Positions 17,501-25,610 of a stretch of DNA of 35,635 nucleotides are shown in pieces. The notes beneath the pieces were generated by a model. It searched no databases. It was not told where the DNA came from and worked only from the letters and a program-made list of their open reading frames with translations. The translations under genes and the position numbers were made by a program. The stretch's first letter is position 1, and each line of letters opens with the position of its first letter. The stretch covers positions 1 to 35,635 of the forward strand of contig WGMU01000086.1 in NCBI GenBank assembly GCA_016124895.1, given 5' to 3'. The DNA is from a bacterium (GTDB lineage Bacteria > Planctomycetota > Planctomycetia > Planctomycetales > Planctomycetaceae).

Positions 17501-19353
17501 AGATCGAGCTTCGCTCCACCGGCAATCCAGTCCCGGATCAGTTTGTAATAGTCAGACCCCTGCTGTGTGAGCTGTCCGCCGACGTGCGGCACAGCACCGG
17601 TCGCTTTCAGGAGCATCAGGCTGTTGTCCGGATTGGCGATGTTCGCCCGCCGCGACTTCAGTTCGTCCGTGAAAGCCCGTGTGTCATACAGCTTGTCGTA
17701 GCCGCGCAGCGACAGTTTAAAGCCGGCCTTGCCCGCGCGAGCTCCGTGGCAGGTGCCCTGATTGCAGCCCAGCCGTGAGAGCACCGGCGCGACATCACGA
17801 ACAAAGTCGACCTTCGCGATCTGCTGCGCCGATCCCGCTTCAATCGGGACGGAGAGGAACTCAGCAACCTGTTTACTGGTTTCCGTTTCGTAGACTCGCA
17901 CCTTGCCGTTTGATCCGGCCGCCGCGACGTGCTTCCCGTCCGGCGAAAACCGCACGGCGTAGATCCCGGAGTCCTCGACGGCAATCTTCGCGACCACGGG
18001 CAGCGGCTTCTTCTGGTATTCAGCGAGCTTCTGTTTCTCGGCATCTGACTGCTGCATCACTCGCTTGGCGAGGATTGCTTTAATGTCCGCCGGAGCATCA
18101 GTGTCGATGTCCGTGTTGTAAACGATGATGTCGCCTTTGCCGTCGAGGCTGCTGCCCGCGACAGCTCGCGTGCCATCCGCTGAGTAGTCGACGCCGAAGA
18201 CGCGGCCGCGGAGCGGTTCGAGTTCTCGGATCAGGTTGGCGTTGTCGCCGATGACTCGCTTGGTGATCCGGAAGATGCGAAACAGCTTCGGCACTCCGTC
18301 GGCGCCGCCCACGATGATCTCGTCACGCATCGGATGAGTATCGACGGCCGCGATGCCACCTTTGAGAGCGCCCGGCGTAATCGACGTCACGTTGTCGATA
18401 AACCGTTGCGTCGCGACTTCCACGAGCTTGGCCGTCATGTCGCGGCCGACCGAAATGACGTGATCGCCAGCCGGGTTCCACACGGTATCGAGCGGCCAGT
18501 CACTGTGAGCCCCGTTGAACAGCACCTGCTCGCCGGTTTCTGCATTGATCGCCCGCAGCGTGTTATCTGAGCAGCCGAAGGCGATCCGCGTTCCGTCCGG
18601 CGACCAGCTCGCCCCATACAGTGTGTCGTAGGTCACTGAATGTGACAGCAGCAGCTTTTTCTCGGCGACGTTCCAGACCTGAATTTCGCCCATGCGGCCC
18701 GGATTACCACCCGCGACGGCGATACGCGTGCCGTCTGGTGAGAAGCGAACCGACTCAATCCGTTCGGATAGTCCAACCAGCCGAGCGATGATGCCCGAAC
18801 CGTCGGCGTTGTGAATCAGGACTTCGTGATAACCAGCGACCGCGAGCAGTTTTCCCTCCGGTGAGTAATCAATGGAGGTGACAACCGGCGGCAGCGTGTA
18901 GGTCGGCGGATGCTCGACGTCGAACTGCACATGAGCGTTCTCGGGGGTGTCGTTCTTCGCGCCCTCGGCGATCCACTTGCGGATCAGTTCAATTTCCGAT
19001 TCGTGCAGGGGCTTCTTGCCCTTGGGCATTTCCGCTTCGCCATTTTCCGGCGTGATCAGTTTGACGAGGTAGCTCTCATCCGGCTTGCCTGGCACCACCG
19101 GAGCCGACTCGCTCTCGCCGGCCTTCATGACCAGGTCGAACGTCGTCATCACGTATTCGCCAGCGGTGTCAGCCTTGGCTGGCTGATGACAGCCCTGACA
19201 GTGAGCCTGCAGGATCGGCCGAATCTGTTTGTAGAAACTGACTTCGGCGTTCGCGTCTTCTGGAGCGTCAGCGGCCCGGGCGGGCAGAGCAAACGCGAGC
19301 AGCGTGACGGAAACAGCCGAAACCAACGCAGCGCGAAACGAAGTCGCGAGCAT
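14581..19353 (-). CDS. Giant PSCyt1-WD40-Ig-DUF1549-DUF1553 cytochrome-like protein
   Basis: A 1590-residue exported protein. A signal peptide (about 1-28, ALPARA) is followed by a planctomycete cytochrome C domain with a CQGCH heme-type motif (C52, C55, H56). About 330 residues of WD40-like repeats follow (159-489), with repeated FSPDG turns. A second PSCyt-type segment has CNQGTCH (C530, C535, H536; CX4CH), then an Ig-like BIG2 domain (about 621-710). DUF1549 (about 715-915) contains CNKCH (C880, C883, H884), and DUF1553 starts near 965. DUF1553 appears split: a coiled coil rich in Glu/Lys (about 1208-1285) and a beta-rich stretch (about 1295-1470) precede the usual C-terminal motif ALINSPEFLFNH. 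ATG 19353 is preferred because ggag lies 7 nt upstream and the signal peptide starts there; ATG 19386 would add 11 residues. Electron transfer is inferred, not shown. Confidence 0.9.
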   Translation of the reverse strand: MLATSFRAALVSAVSVTLLAFALPARAADAPEDANAEVSFYKQIRPILQAHCQGCHQPAKADTAGEYVMTTFDLVMKAGESESAPVVPGKPDESYLVKLITPENGEAEMPKGKKPLHESEIELIRKWIAEGAKNDTPENAHVQFDVEHPPTYTLPPVVTSIDYSPEGKLLAVAGYHEVLIHNADGSGIIARLVGLSERIESVRFSPDGTRIAVAGGNPGRMGEIQVWNVAEKKLLLSHSVTYDTLYGASWSPDGTRIAFGCSDNTLRAINAETGEQVLFNGAHSDWPLDTVWNPAGDHVISVGRDMTAKLVEVATQRFIDNVTSITPGALKGGIAAVDTHPMRDEIIVGGADGVPKLFRIFRITKRVIGDNANLIRELEPLRGRVFGVDYSADGTRAVAGSSLDGKGDIIVYNTDIDTDAPADIKAILAKRVMQQSDAEKQKLAEYQKKPLPVVAKIAVEDSGIYAVRFSPDGKHVAAAGSNGKVRVYETETSKQVAEFLSVPIEAGSAQQIAKVDFVRDVAPVLSRLGCNQGTCHGARAGKAGFKLSLRGYDKLYDTRAFTDELKSRRANIANPDNSLMLLKATGAVPHVGGQLTQQGSDYYKLIRDWIAGGAKLDLTSPQVASIEVTPENPVVQKIGETQQMKVLATYSNGDVRDVTNEAFIESGNTDVAKTQIGGLVKTERRGEAPILARYEGRYDATTLTAMGDRSGFVWEAPESWNFIDGFVASKLERMKIRPSGLCSDAEFIRRIYLDLTGLPPMADDVKAFLADGRDTKTKRYELIDKLIGTDDFVDHWTNKWADLLQVNRKFLAPEGAKAFRDWIRNEVASNTPYDEFARKILTAEGSNRDNPAAAYFKILRTPQDTMENTTHLWLAVRFNCNKCHDHPFERWTQDQYYQTAAFFAQFGLKNDPASGDRKIGGTAVEGAKPLYEVVFDKKDGEVTHDRTGAVTAPEFPYDCDFQAPEHASRRQELAAWITSPDNQYFAKSYVNRIWGYLLGVGLIEPLDDIRAGNPPTNPELLDDLTQKFIASGFNVRELMRNICQSRTYQLSMATNEWNADDKTNYSHAVPKRLTAEALFDAIHRVTGSTPNIPGVAAGTRAQQIPDSGVKLPDGFLSNFGRPARESACECERSSGVALGPVMALVSGPTVGNAISDPKNAIAKLVTDESDNAKLINELFLRILNRPAEQEEVDAVLASMQTIGDDDKRLHEQLAAREDWWKTEKPKRELQREQEISVAKGDLEAYEKEISPKVAELNKQRDERIAKAEADLKTYEEQLPTHAANRLKQGGDTEWFPLEAEKLEAVNGITLERLDDRSIQASGKADKGAYTVTLKTTLKGITGFRIEALPYQKEKGVGPGIPENGNFVVTEFELHAGSSAKPNELKKVALQNAQADFLQEGFNAALTVDGNAGNQNAWALHPAGGVVHWLTFETKEPIGSDESTTLKLIIHQNHDAKEHLLGRFRISATTTKSPGLSLPESLSAIAAVEDAQRTDAQKATLLDWFRKSDTGLFNRNKSIAEAKQPVPEDPGVTKRKSTLQFVSRPVQDDPQLLQLRKDSEFSKQQASAVRLTAAQDLAWALINSPEFLFNH

Positions 19354-19603
19354 GACAGCACTCCGTAAAGAGCGGTTGCAGGACATCCCGAATCGATCAA
19401 CTTCTCACCGTCCGTGAGAGAAGGTTCGCTGGGAGAAAGTCGGTGGGAAGCAACGGCGGGAATCACAGCTCATCGGCGTGCCGGCAACCCGTCTGCCGGC
19501 CAAGTATCCGGAGCTGTTGATGCTTTGAAATTACCAGTTTCGAGAACCGTCCGCAACCTGCTGAACAGGCCTGCCTCGGTTCCGCAAGCCGCCCCTCGAG
19601 TCG
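19354..19603. other. Intergenic leader of the PSCyt-DUF1501 pair
   Basis: About 250 bp between the end of the glycosyltransferase gene and the start of the PSCyt gene, both on the minus strand. It contains a small hairpin at 19401-19423 (cttctcac facing gtgagagaag) and the ggag ribosome binding site for the 19353 start. The promoter of the PSCyt-DUF1501 pair probably lies here. No other feature was recognised. Confidence 0.35.
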
Positions 19604-20329
19604 TCAGACGAGATCCGTCTGCGATGACGGTTTGCCAGTCTTTGCGGCTGTCTGAAAATGCGGCCGATAGAGGCTCGCCAGTCGCTGGGTCGAAACGCCG
19701 AGCCGTTCGGCAGAAAGCAGGCACCAGTTGCGGACGGTCTGGCGGATCAGGCCGTGTTTTTCATGACGCCGGGCGCTGGTGCGCAGCGGGCCGGGAAGAA
19801 AGGCGAGGCGGCCGACATCTCGCAGACGGCGCATCAGCAGGACGTCCTCCATCAGCGGGACGTCGGGAAAGCCGCCGAGTTTCTCGAACACGGATCGCCG
19901 CAGAAAGATACCCTGGTCGCCGAAGCCGATCCGCGTCGAGCACGCCCGCAGGGCATCACCGAGTTCGATCAGTCGGAAGCCAAATCGCGGCGAATCAAAC
20001 CGATGCCAGAACACGCCGCCGGGAATCTTCGGCGACCGTAATGCCCGCTCGATCTGCGCCGCCCCTTCCGGCGCGAGCCACGAATCCGCGTGAAGAAACA
20101 GCAGCACGTCCCCGGTCGCCTGCGCCGCCGCAGCATTCTGCTGCCGAGCCCGCCCGCGCGGCGCCGCAATCACGCGACAGGGCAGTTCGCGAGCAATCGA
20201 TGCCGTCCGATCAGAACTCCCGCCGTCGGCGATCAGCACTTCGTGCGGATACAGCGCGCGAGCCCGCTCAATCGCCCGCGCGATATTCACTTCCTCATTC
20301 AGCGCCGGAATAATGACGGACAGTCGCAC
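19604..20329 (-). CDS. GT2 glycosyltransferase, TIGR04283 type
   Basis: A 241-residue GT-A fold glycosyltransferase. The N-terminal RLSVIIPALNEE is typical for family GT2, followed by IADGGSSDRT (nucleotide binding, 34-42) and LLFLHADS (76-83), where HAD replaces the usual DXD. The features GFGDQGIFLRR and GGFPDVPLMEDVLL match TIGR04283, a subfamily named after arsenosugar biosynthesis. That substrate was assigned by neighbourhood in other genomes, and no arsenic gene is present here, so the substrate is unknown. The start was placed at GTG 20329, directly before the first conserved strand; another GTG at 20347 would add six residues. It is cytosolic, without membrane segments. It lies downstream of purM, separated by an inverted repeat. 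Confidence 0.85.
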   Translation of the reverse strand: MRLSVIIPALNEEVNIARAIERARALYPHEVLIADGGSSDRTASIARELPCRVIAAPRGRARQQNAAAAQATGDVLLFLHADSWLAPEGAAQIERALRSPKIPGGVFWHRFDSPRFGFRLIELGDALRACSTRIGFGDQGIFLRRSVFEKLGGFPDVPLMEDVLLMRRLRDVGRLAFLPGPLRTSARRHEKHGLIRQTVRNWCLLSAERLGVSTQRLASLYRPHFQTAAKTGKPSSQTDLV

Positions 20330-20360
20330 GGATGAACCACACGCCACGAATTACGAATTG

Positions 20361-20460
20361 GAAGTCCGGGTGGCTGGGGTCGAGGAGCGAGGCACGAGCG
20401 ACAAGGCCCCAGACTTCACGAATGTCTGGGGGGCTCGCAAGCTCGACCCCAGCCACCCGG
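20361..20460. repeat. Inverted repeat element with 19-bp perfect arms
   Basis: Perfect inverted arms of 19 bp (20366-20384 and 20442-20460) enclose an inner hairpin (ccccagac 20407-20414 with gtctgggg 20424-20431). The element lies between purM and the glycosyltransferase gene. Its left end, gaagtccgggtggc followed by gggg, recurs at 30208, so this is one copy of a dispersed family. No strong T-run follows on either strand. Confidence 0.8.
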
Positions 20461-20501
20461 TTATGAGTCTCCGTTTGCTTTCGTGCGACCTTCTCCCTGC
20501 A

Positions 20502-21569
20502 TTACGGATTGAGCGTCACGCTCGGCTCGCCAGCGACGACCTCGCCGATCTGCCAGACGCCGAAGTTGTGCTCGGCGATCTTTGACTGGACGGCGTCGGC
20601 GGCTTCTGGAGCGACGATCAGGACGAAGCCGATGCCCATGTTGAAGACGTGATACATCTCGTCCGTCGCCACACCACCGAGGCTCTGCACCCAGTTGAAG
20701 ACAGGCCGTGGTTGCCAGCTCGACTGGCTGATCGTCGCCGCACAATTCGCCGGCAAAACGCGTTTGACGTTGTCGGGCAGACCGCCGCCGGTGATGTGGG
20801 CGAGGCCGTGAACGGCGGGGCGCAGCGACTCGTCGCTCAGAATGTCCAGAACGCTGCGCACGTAAAGCCGAGTTGGTTCGAGCAGCGCTTCAGCGACGGT
20901 GCAGCCGAGTTCCGGAACCTGCGCGTCGTAGCCCAGGCCGGCGATGTCGGTCACGACTTTTCGCAGCAGGCTGTAGCCGTTCGAGTGGAAACCGCTCGAT
21001 TCGACGCCGATCAGCACATCGCCTTCGCGGATCAACTGCGTACCGTCGATGATCTGGCTGCGTTCGACGACGCCGACGGAGAAGCCAGCCATATCGAAAT
21101 CGCCAGGCTGATACACGTCGGGCATGATCGCGGTCTCACCACCGAGCAGCGCCATCCCGGTCTGCGAGCACGCATTGCTGACGCCTTCGACCAGTTGAGC
21201 GATCAGAACCGGATCGTCCTTGCCGAGCGCCAGATAGTCGAGAAAGAACAGCGGCTCAGCCCCGACGCACAGGCAGTCGTTGACGCACATCCCGACCAGG
21301 TCGATGCCGATTGTGTCGAACTTCTGCGCCGCGACGGCGATCTTCAGCTTCGTGCCGACGCCATCCGTTCCCGACACGAGCACCGGTTCCTGGTAGTTCT
21401 TTTTGAACAGGTTGCTGTCGGAATCGAGCCGGAACAGCCCGGCGAATCCGCCAACCAGCGGCATGACTCGCGGCGTGTGCGTTTTCTGCATCAGCGCCGG
21501 CAGCTTTGCCATTGCCTGGTCGTAAAGTTCGAGGTCAACGCCCGCGTCCTTGTAGGTGATTCGATTCAT
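20502..21569 (-). CDS. purM: Phosphoribosylformylglycinamidine cyclo-ligase (AIR synthetase)
   Basis: A 355-residue PurM, which closes the imidazole ring in de novo purine synthesis: FGAM plus ATP gives AIR. Landmarks are the N-terminal TYKDAGVDLE, the ATP-binding GTDGVGTKLKIA (67-78), the segment IDLVGMCVNDCLCVGAEPLF (89-108), LLGGETAIMPDVY, and HITGGGLPDNVKRVLP in the C-terminal half. Length and domain order are standard. The ATG at 21569 begins MNRITYKDAGVD, matching the family start. No other pur gene lies in the window, so the gene stands alone, as is common for purine genes in planctomycetes. The cytosolic enzyme acts as a dimer in known homologues. Confidence 0.96.
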   Translation of the reverse strand: MNRITYKDAGVDLELYDQAMAKLPALMQKTHTPRVMPLVGGFAGLFRLDSDSNLFKKNYQEPVLVSGTDGVGTKLKIAVAAQKFDTIGIDLVGMCVNDCLCVGAEPLFFLDYLALGKDDPVLIAQLVEGVSNACSQTGMALLGGETAIMPDVYQPGDFDMAGFSVGVVERSQIIDGTQLIREGDVLIGVESSGFHSNGYSLLRKVVTDIAGLGYDAQVPELGCTVAEALLEPTRLYVRSVLDILSDESLRPAVHGLAHITGGGLPDNVKRVLPANCAATISQSSWQPRPVFNWVQSLGGVATDEMYHVFNMGIGFVLIVAPEAADAVQSKIAEHNFGVWQIGEVVAGEPSVTLNP

Positions 21570-21680
21570 TGCTGCAGGGAGTCCAGAGTCGAGTGTCGAG
21601 AGTCCAGAGCGGCGGATCGTAGCAGGGGCCGCGAGCGATTTCCTTTTCGCCTCGACCGCTTAACTGGCCGCCCAACTCAT

Positions 21681-21784
21681 CTCGTTCCGATGCTCTGCGT
21701 CGGAACGCCGGGCACGGACGCTCCGCCTCCGGAATTGCCGCGGAGCGGCGGGGGCGACGTTCTCACGCGGAGCGTGGGCACGAG
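21681..21784. repeat. 104-bp palindromic element, copy 1
   Basis: The element begins ctcgttccga and ends gtgggcacgag. The ends are imperfect inverted repeats (about 25 bp), and an inner hairpin forms around ggacgctccg and cggagcggcg. Another element of exactly the same length lies at 34297-34400 and matches at about 80% of positions by manual alignment. It lies between purM and the deacetylase-like gene. Confidence 0.75.
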
Positions 21785-21796
21785 TGATTCACCTGC

Positions 21797-23176
21797 TCAA
21801 CTGGCTGCCCAACTGACGGTGCTCTCGCCCTTCGGCAGATCGAAACAGACGACGAACGAGCCGTCCTCGCGGAGCCAGTTTCCGGAATCGAGAGCCGCCG
21901 CTGAACGGACTTCTTTCAGACGGATTGTTTCACCCGCAGCAACGACCGGGGCCACGCTCACTTTCCCCGGAATCCGCAATGTGAACCGCTGCGTTGCGAA
22001 CGGAGCCCGCAGCATCAGTGACGAGTCGCGACGTTCGATCTTCGTCAGTTCTGCCGCCGCGTAGTACCGGGCGATCTCGCTCATCTTCAGCCAGATCGTC
22101 TGGTCCCTGAATCGCTGATTCAGCGCGAGCACGACCTGCTGAAATGCCTGGAAGCCGGCCTTCGTCCCTTGCGTGTACATCCCCGGCCAGTGACAGAGGA
22201 AGACTGCCGGATCACCGCGTTCGATCAACTCGACCATCCGCCCGGACGACGCATCGGCGGTTGCGTATCGGTCAGGTTCAGGAACGCGGTCGCCGTCCCA
22301 GCCGCCGAACCAGTCACCGGTCGCGGCCGGCACGTTGACGGTCAGCTTCGGATCGTTGCTGTTGAGATCACGGAGACCTTCGAGCTTCGGACGCGTGTTT
22401 TCCTCGCCGCTGATCACGTACTTGAAGTAGTGCGGCAGATCGGTGCCGTAGACATCCCGCACGGCGTCATGGACGGCCAGTGCCAGTTCCGGCTTGACGA
22501 GATTCCCGAAGCCGCCCGGCGTCGTAATCCCTTCGCAGGGGAGGTCGCAGTTTTTAAGAATCCGCAGGGCGTACGCGAGGTACGAGGCCAGTTCGTCGAC
22601 GCTTTTCTTTTCGCGCGGGTACGAGTTCTCCATCGTCGCCGGGCTGATCTCGTCGCACGGTCGTCCGGCTTTCAGATCGATCACGCGCGTGTGCGTGATC
22701 ATTTCCGGATGGATGTCCCAGTTCGGGACCATCAACTCGCGAACCAGCTTCAGGCTGTCGAGCAGTTCGCGTCGCGACCAGCCGGGCAGCTCCCGATCGA
22801 GCCAGCCGACACAGGCCGGGTACGGCACGATCGAGTACTTGCCCTTCACGCCGTGTTCGGCACACCACTCGCCGAACTCCCGGACGAACGAGTCTGGAAT
22901 CTCGCGCGGCCAGCTCTTCCAGGGTTTCTGATAATCGGCCCGCTGCGGATAGCACTCCGCAAACTGAGGCATACAGAAATGGCCCATGTTGACCAGGCAG
23001 CTCGAGTCGTCGATGACGAACGACAGCGGGACGCGCATCCGCGGATTGAGCACTTCGACGATTGAAGCGGCGACTGGCGGCGCCGACCGGGCTGCAGGAA
23101 CGAGCCAGCTTGCACCGAGCGTCAGTGCGCCGGCCCCACTCGCGGCCGTGAGAAACTCTCGCCGATTGATCGCCAT
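21797..23176 (-). CDS. Tat-exported polysaccharide deacetylase-like protein
   Basis: A 459-residue exported protein. A Tat signal is visible (NRREFLTAASGAGALTL, 4-20, then ASWLVPAARSA). The mature part opens with a beta strand and an Asp pair, SFVIDDSS (52-59), which resembles motif 1 of NodB-type deacetylases. Histidines at 156 and 162 (NWDIHPEMITHT) and H329 (LCHWPGMYTQG) are candidate metal or catalytic residues. I infer a glycoside hydrolase/deacetylase-type barrel; the substrate is unknown and the family is not certain. The C-terminal 70 residues are beta-rich. The start was set at ATG 23176 because it precedes the Tat motif and has agagg about 8 nt upstream; the frame extends 54 codons further without a likely start. 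It lies downstream of the CorC-type genes. Confidence 0.72.
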   Translation of the reverse strand: MAINRREFLTAASGAGALTLGASWLVPAARSAPPVAASIVEVLNPRMRVPLSFVIDDSSCLVNMGHFCMPQFAECYPQRADYQKPWKSWPREIPDSFVREFGEWCAEHGVKGKYSIVPYPACVGWLDRELPGWSRRELLDSLKLVRELMVPNWDIHPEMITHTRVIDLKAGRPCDEISPATMENSYPREKKSVDELASYLAYALRILKNCDLPCEGITTPGGFGNLVKPELALAVHDAVRDVYGTDLPHYFKYVISGEENTRPKLEGLRDLNSNDPKLTVNVPAATGDWFGGWDGDRVPEPDRYATADASSGRMVELIERGDPAVFLCHWPGMYTQGTKAGFQAFQQVVLALNQRFRDQTIWLKMSEIARYYAAAELTKIERRDSSLMLRAPFATQRFTLRIPGKVSVAPVVAAGETIRLKEVRSAAALDSGNWLREDGSFVVCFDLPKGESTVSWAAS

Positions 23177-23279
23177 TGTCGTGACCTCTGCTTCCGACAA
23201 ATATCCGTTTTCAGATTCGTCGCTCGGATTCTCCGAAACCTGACCATGATCCGAAATCATCACCTTGATGCCAGCGTCG

Positions 23280-24317
23280 TCAGCCCGTCGACGCGGCGCG
23301 GCCGGCAGCGAGTGGGGTTTTGCGGGCACTGGCAGCACCGGCCGGGTGCATGAAATGGCGGATCAGCGAGCGTTCGGTCAGCAGTCCGACGATTGCTCCG
23401 TCGGAACTCCGCAAAACCGCCAGCGCCCGCGAGGCTTCGCGCAGCGCGAGCAGTGCTTCGAGTCGTGTCGACGTGTCGGGCAGGTCGACGAGCGTACGGA
23501 CGAGCGACGTCACCGGCTGCGTCGAGAGTTTCAGATCGAGCACGCGCAGATAACCGTACCAGTCGGCCAGCGAGTCCTTACGTCGGACAGGAAGATGCGT
23601 CAGTCCGTGCTTGTGGGCGAATTCCAGCATCGTGTCGCGGTCCGTCCCCTCCTCGACACCATGCACTCGCGCGGCGGGAATCAACAGATCAGTCGGGGTG
23701 AGCGTCGCTTCGTGCAGGAGCCCGTGAATCAACTGTCCCTGTTCGGCGGTCAGCAGGCCGTGTTCGTGCCCCTTGCTCAGCACGTGAATCAGACGGTGCC
23801 GTCCGAGCACAAAGTCCATTCGATGCCGAGTCATCCCGCTCAGCTTCTCGATGAGTCTCGTCATCCAGACCAGCGGGACGGACATCGGCATAAAGATTCG
23901 ATAACAGATTTCAAACCGTCTGGAGTTGCGGCGCAGCAGCGTCGTCGGAGCACGGAAGTAAAGGTTCTTCGGCATCAGCTCGCCGAACAGAAAAATCACC
24001 GGCGCAAACAGCAGCGTCGTAACAACGTCGACCGCCGCTCCCTGAGCATCGACCAGGACGCCGGCACCGAGCCCGATTGCCAGTGTCGTCACGTAATTCG
24101 CAATGTTGTTACCAACCAGCGTGGTCGCCACAAAATACTCAGGGTGCTGGACGAACCACATCAGCCGGGCGGCGACTGTATCACCGGTATGCGCATCGAT
24201 GCTCAGCCGCAGAAAGCTGACCCGATAAAAACCCGTTTCCGATCCGCTGAAAAACGCCGACAGCCGGCAGCCGACAATGAACAGTGCGACGGCAAACGCA
24301 AGAACCAGGAAGTCCAT
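23280..24317 (-). CDS. DUF21/CBS membrane protein, CorC-like, short form
   Basis: A 345-residue membrane protein of the CNNM/CorC (HlyC/CorC) family. The N-terminal DUF21 domain has about four membrane segments (for example MDFLVLAFAVALFIVG, 1-16) and the family signature FFSGSETGFYRVS. LVGNNIANYVTTLAIG and FLFGELMPKNLYFR follow. A CBS pair follows (about 185-325), with LIPAARVHGV and LLTERSLIRHFM. Unlike its neighbour, it lacks the C-terminal CorC_HlyC domain and ends in a basic Ala-rich tail. Family members are linked to Mg2+/Co2+ export, but transport was not shown for many of them. The start is ATG 24317, which follows the stop codon of the upstream paralogue by one base (TGAGATG), so translation is coupled; upstream codons overlap that gene. 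Confidence 0.86.
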   Translation of the reverse strand: MDFLVLAFAVALFIVGCRLSAFFSGSETGFYRVSFLRLSIDAHTGDTVAARLMWFVQHPEYFVATTLVGNNIANYVTTLAIGLGAGVLVDAQGAAVDVVTTLLFAPVIFLFGELMPKNLYFRAPTTLLRRNSRRFEICYRIFMPMSVPLVWMTRLIEKLSGMTRHRMDFVLGRHRLIHVLSKGHEHGLLTAEQGQLIHGLLHEATLTPTDLLIPAARVHGVEEGTDRDTMLEFAHKHGLTHLPVRRKDSLADWYGYLRVLDLKLSTQPVTSLVRTLVDLPDTSTRLEALLALREASRALAVLRSSDGAIVGLLTERSLIRHFMHPAGAASARKTPLAAGRAASTG

Positions 24318-24318
24318 C

Positions 24319-25593
24319 TCAGCGGCCTCCTTCCGTGCGCGTGACCAGAGCGCGGAAGTGGCCGGGTCGCCGCGTTTCAATCACGCGCAGACGCAGGCCG
24401 TTCCACAGGCACTCGTCTCCGACTTCCGGAATCCGTTCCAGTTCGTCGAAGAAGATTCCGGCAACCGTGATCAGACCATCTTCGTCCGGTTCGTAATCGA
24501 GTTTCAGTTTCCGGCACAGATAGCGCAGCGAAGTCATCGCATCGACGTGCCAGGTCTCCGGGGCGACGTTCAGCACCGGGTCACGCTGCAGCACTCGTCG
24601 CGCACGGCTTGGGTCGGCGGCGAGAATCGTATCGACGATGTCTTCGTACGATGCGATGCCAATCGTGTCACCGTACTCGTTAACGACGGCCGCGACGGAA
24701 CAGTGCCGCTTTTCAAGCTGATGCAGCACGTACGCCGCCGTCGCGCACCACGGAACGTGAATCACTGGCTCGGCGGCCATTTCAAGCTGCTCGTCTGGAA
24801 ACGCCGCAAACTGCGCGAGCGGAATGGCACCAGCAATCGACTCGCCGCCAGGTTGCAGAACGACCAGGTAATCGGTCGACTGCTTCGAGTCCTTCAGCCG
24901 GTCGAGGTCAATCGGTGGCCGCAGTGCAGGAAACGTCCCGCGCGGACGCATCACTTCTTCAATCGGGATTTCGGACAGGTCGAGGATATTGTGCAGGACG
25001 ATGCGTTCCTGCCGGATGACCGCGCGATGTCCGGCGGAGTTATCAATCGCCTGTTCGAGATCCTCGGGATCGAGGTACTGCTCTTTCTGAATCTCCGGCC
25101 AGAACATCCGTCGCAGGGAACGCGTGACAGTGCGGAACGCCGGCGCCAGAGGATCGAAGCCGCGTACGGAAACGGCCAGCGGAACACTCACGAGCCGCGC
25201 CAGTGACTGTCGAAACAGCGCCGCGCCGCTCTTCGGCATGACTTCGCCGCAGATGATCATCAGAGCGACACTGAAGACACTGAAGGCTCCGGCAGTCGCT
25301 GCATGCCTGTGTGCGATCAGCCTGCCGGAGATCACGATCCCGCACGTGAAAAACGACAGGTTGATGACCAGATTCCAGAACAGCACCGCAGTCAGCAGAC
25401 GATCGGGATCGTGCAGCAGCGCAGCGACGCGTTTCTCACTGCGGCGTTTGCTGCGGCTGAAAGCCTGAACCTCGTCCGAGGACAGAAAGAACAGCGCCGT
25501 TTCGCTCGACGAAAAAAACGCCGAGCCGGCCAGCAGGCAGACCATCACCAGGGCGGGAGTCAGCAGCCCGGGAGTCTCCAGAAACGCGTCCAT
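24319..25593 (-). CDS. CorC/HlyC-type membrane protein with full domain set
   Basis: A 424-residue CNNM/CorC family protein. DUF21 membrane domain (about 1-150): SAFFSSSETALFFLS, then VLFWNLVINLSFF and IICGEVMPKSGA. A CBS pair (about 180-320) contains EVMRPRGTFPAL and VVNEYGDTIGIASYEDIV. A C-terminal CorC_HlyC domain follows (about 335-415), with the segment DGLITVAGIFFDELERIPEVG. The family is associated with divalent cation efflux. The start was set at ATG 25593 (MDAFLETPG), which directly precedes the first membrane helix; the frame extends 42 codons upstream into the permease gene. It lies 17 bp after the ABC permease gene and overlaps nothing but is coupled to the shorter paralogue downstream. 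The pair looks like an ancient tandem duplication. Confidence 0.88.
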   Translation of the reverse strand: MDAFLETPGLLTPALVMVCLLAGSAFFSSSETALFFLSSDEVQAFSRSKRRSEKRVAALLHDPDRLLTAVLFWNLVINLSFFTCGIVISGRLIAHRHAATAGAFSVFSVALMIICGEVMPKSGAALFRQSLARLVSVPLAVSVRGFDPLAPAFRTVTRSLRRMFWPEIQKEQYLDPEDLEQAIDNSAGHRAVIRQERIVLHNILDLSEIPIEEVMRPRGTFPALRPPIDLDRLKDSKQSTDYLVVLQPGGESIAGAIPLAQFAAFPDEQLEMAAEPVIHVPWCATAAYVLHQLEKRHCSVAAVVNEYGDTIGIASYEDIVDTILAADPSRARRVLQRDPVLNVAPETWHVDAMTSLRYLCRKLKLDYEPDEDGLITVAGIFFDELERIPEVGDECLWNGLRLRVIETRRPGHFRALVTRTEGGR

Positions 25594-25610
25594 GTGCGGT
25601 CGTTCCGGAA

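Noticed and set aside
20649-22064. Plus-strand frame of 471 codons opposite purM
   Set aside because: Shadow of purM and the deacetylase-like gene; it crosses the intergenic palindromic element and has no domain.
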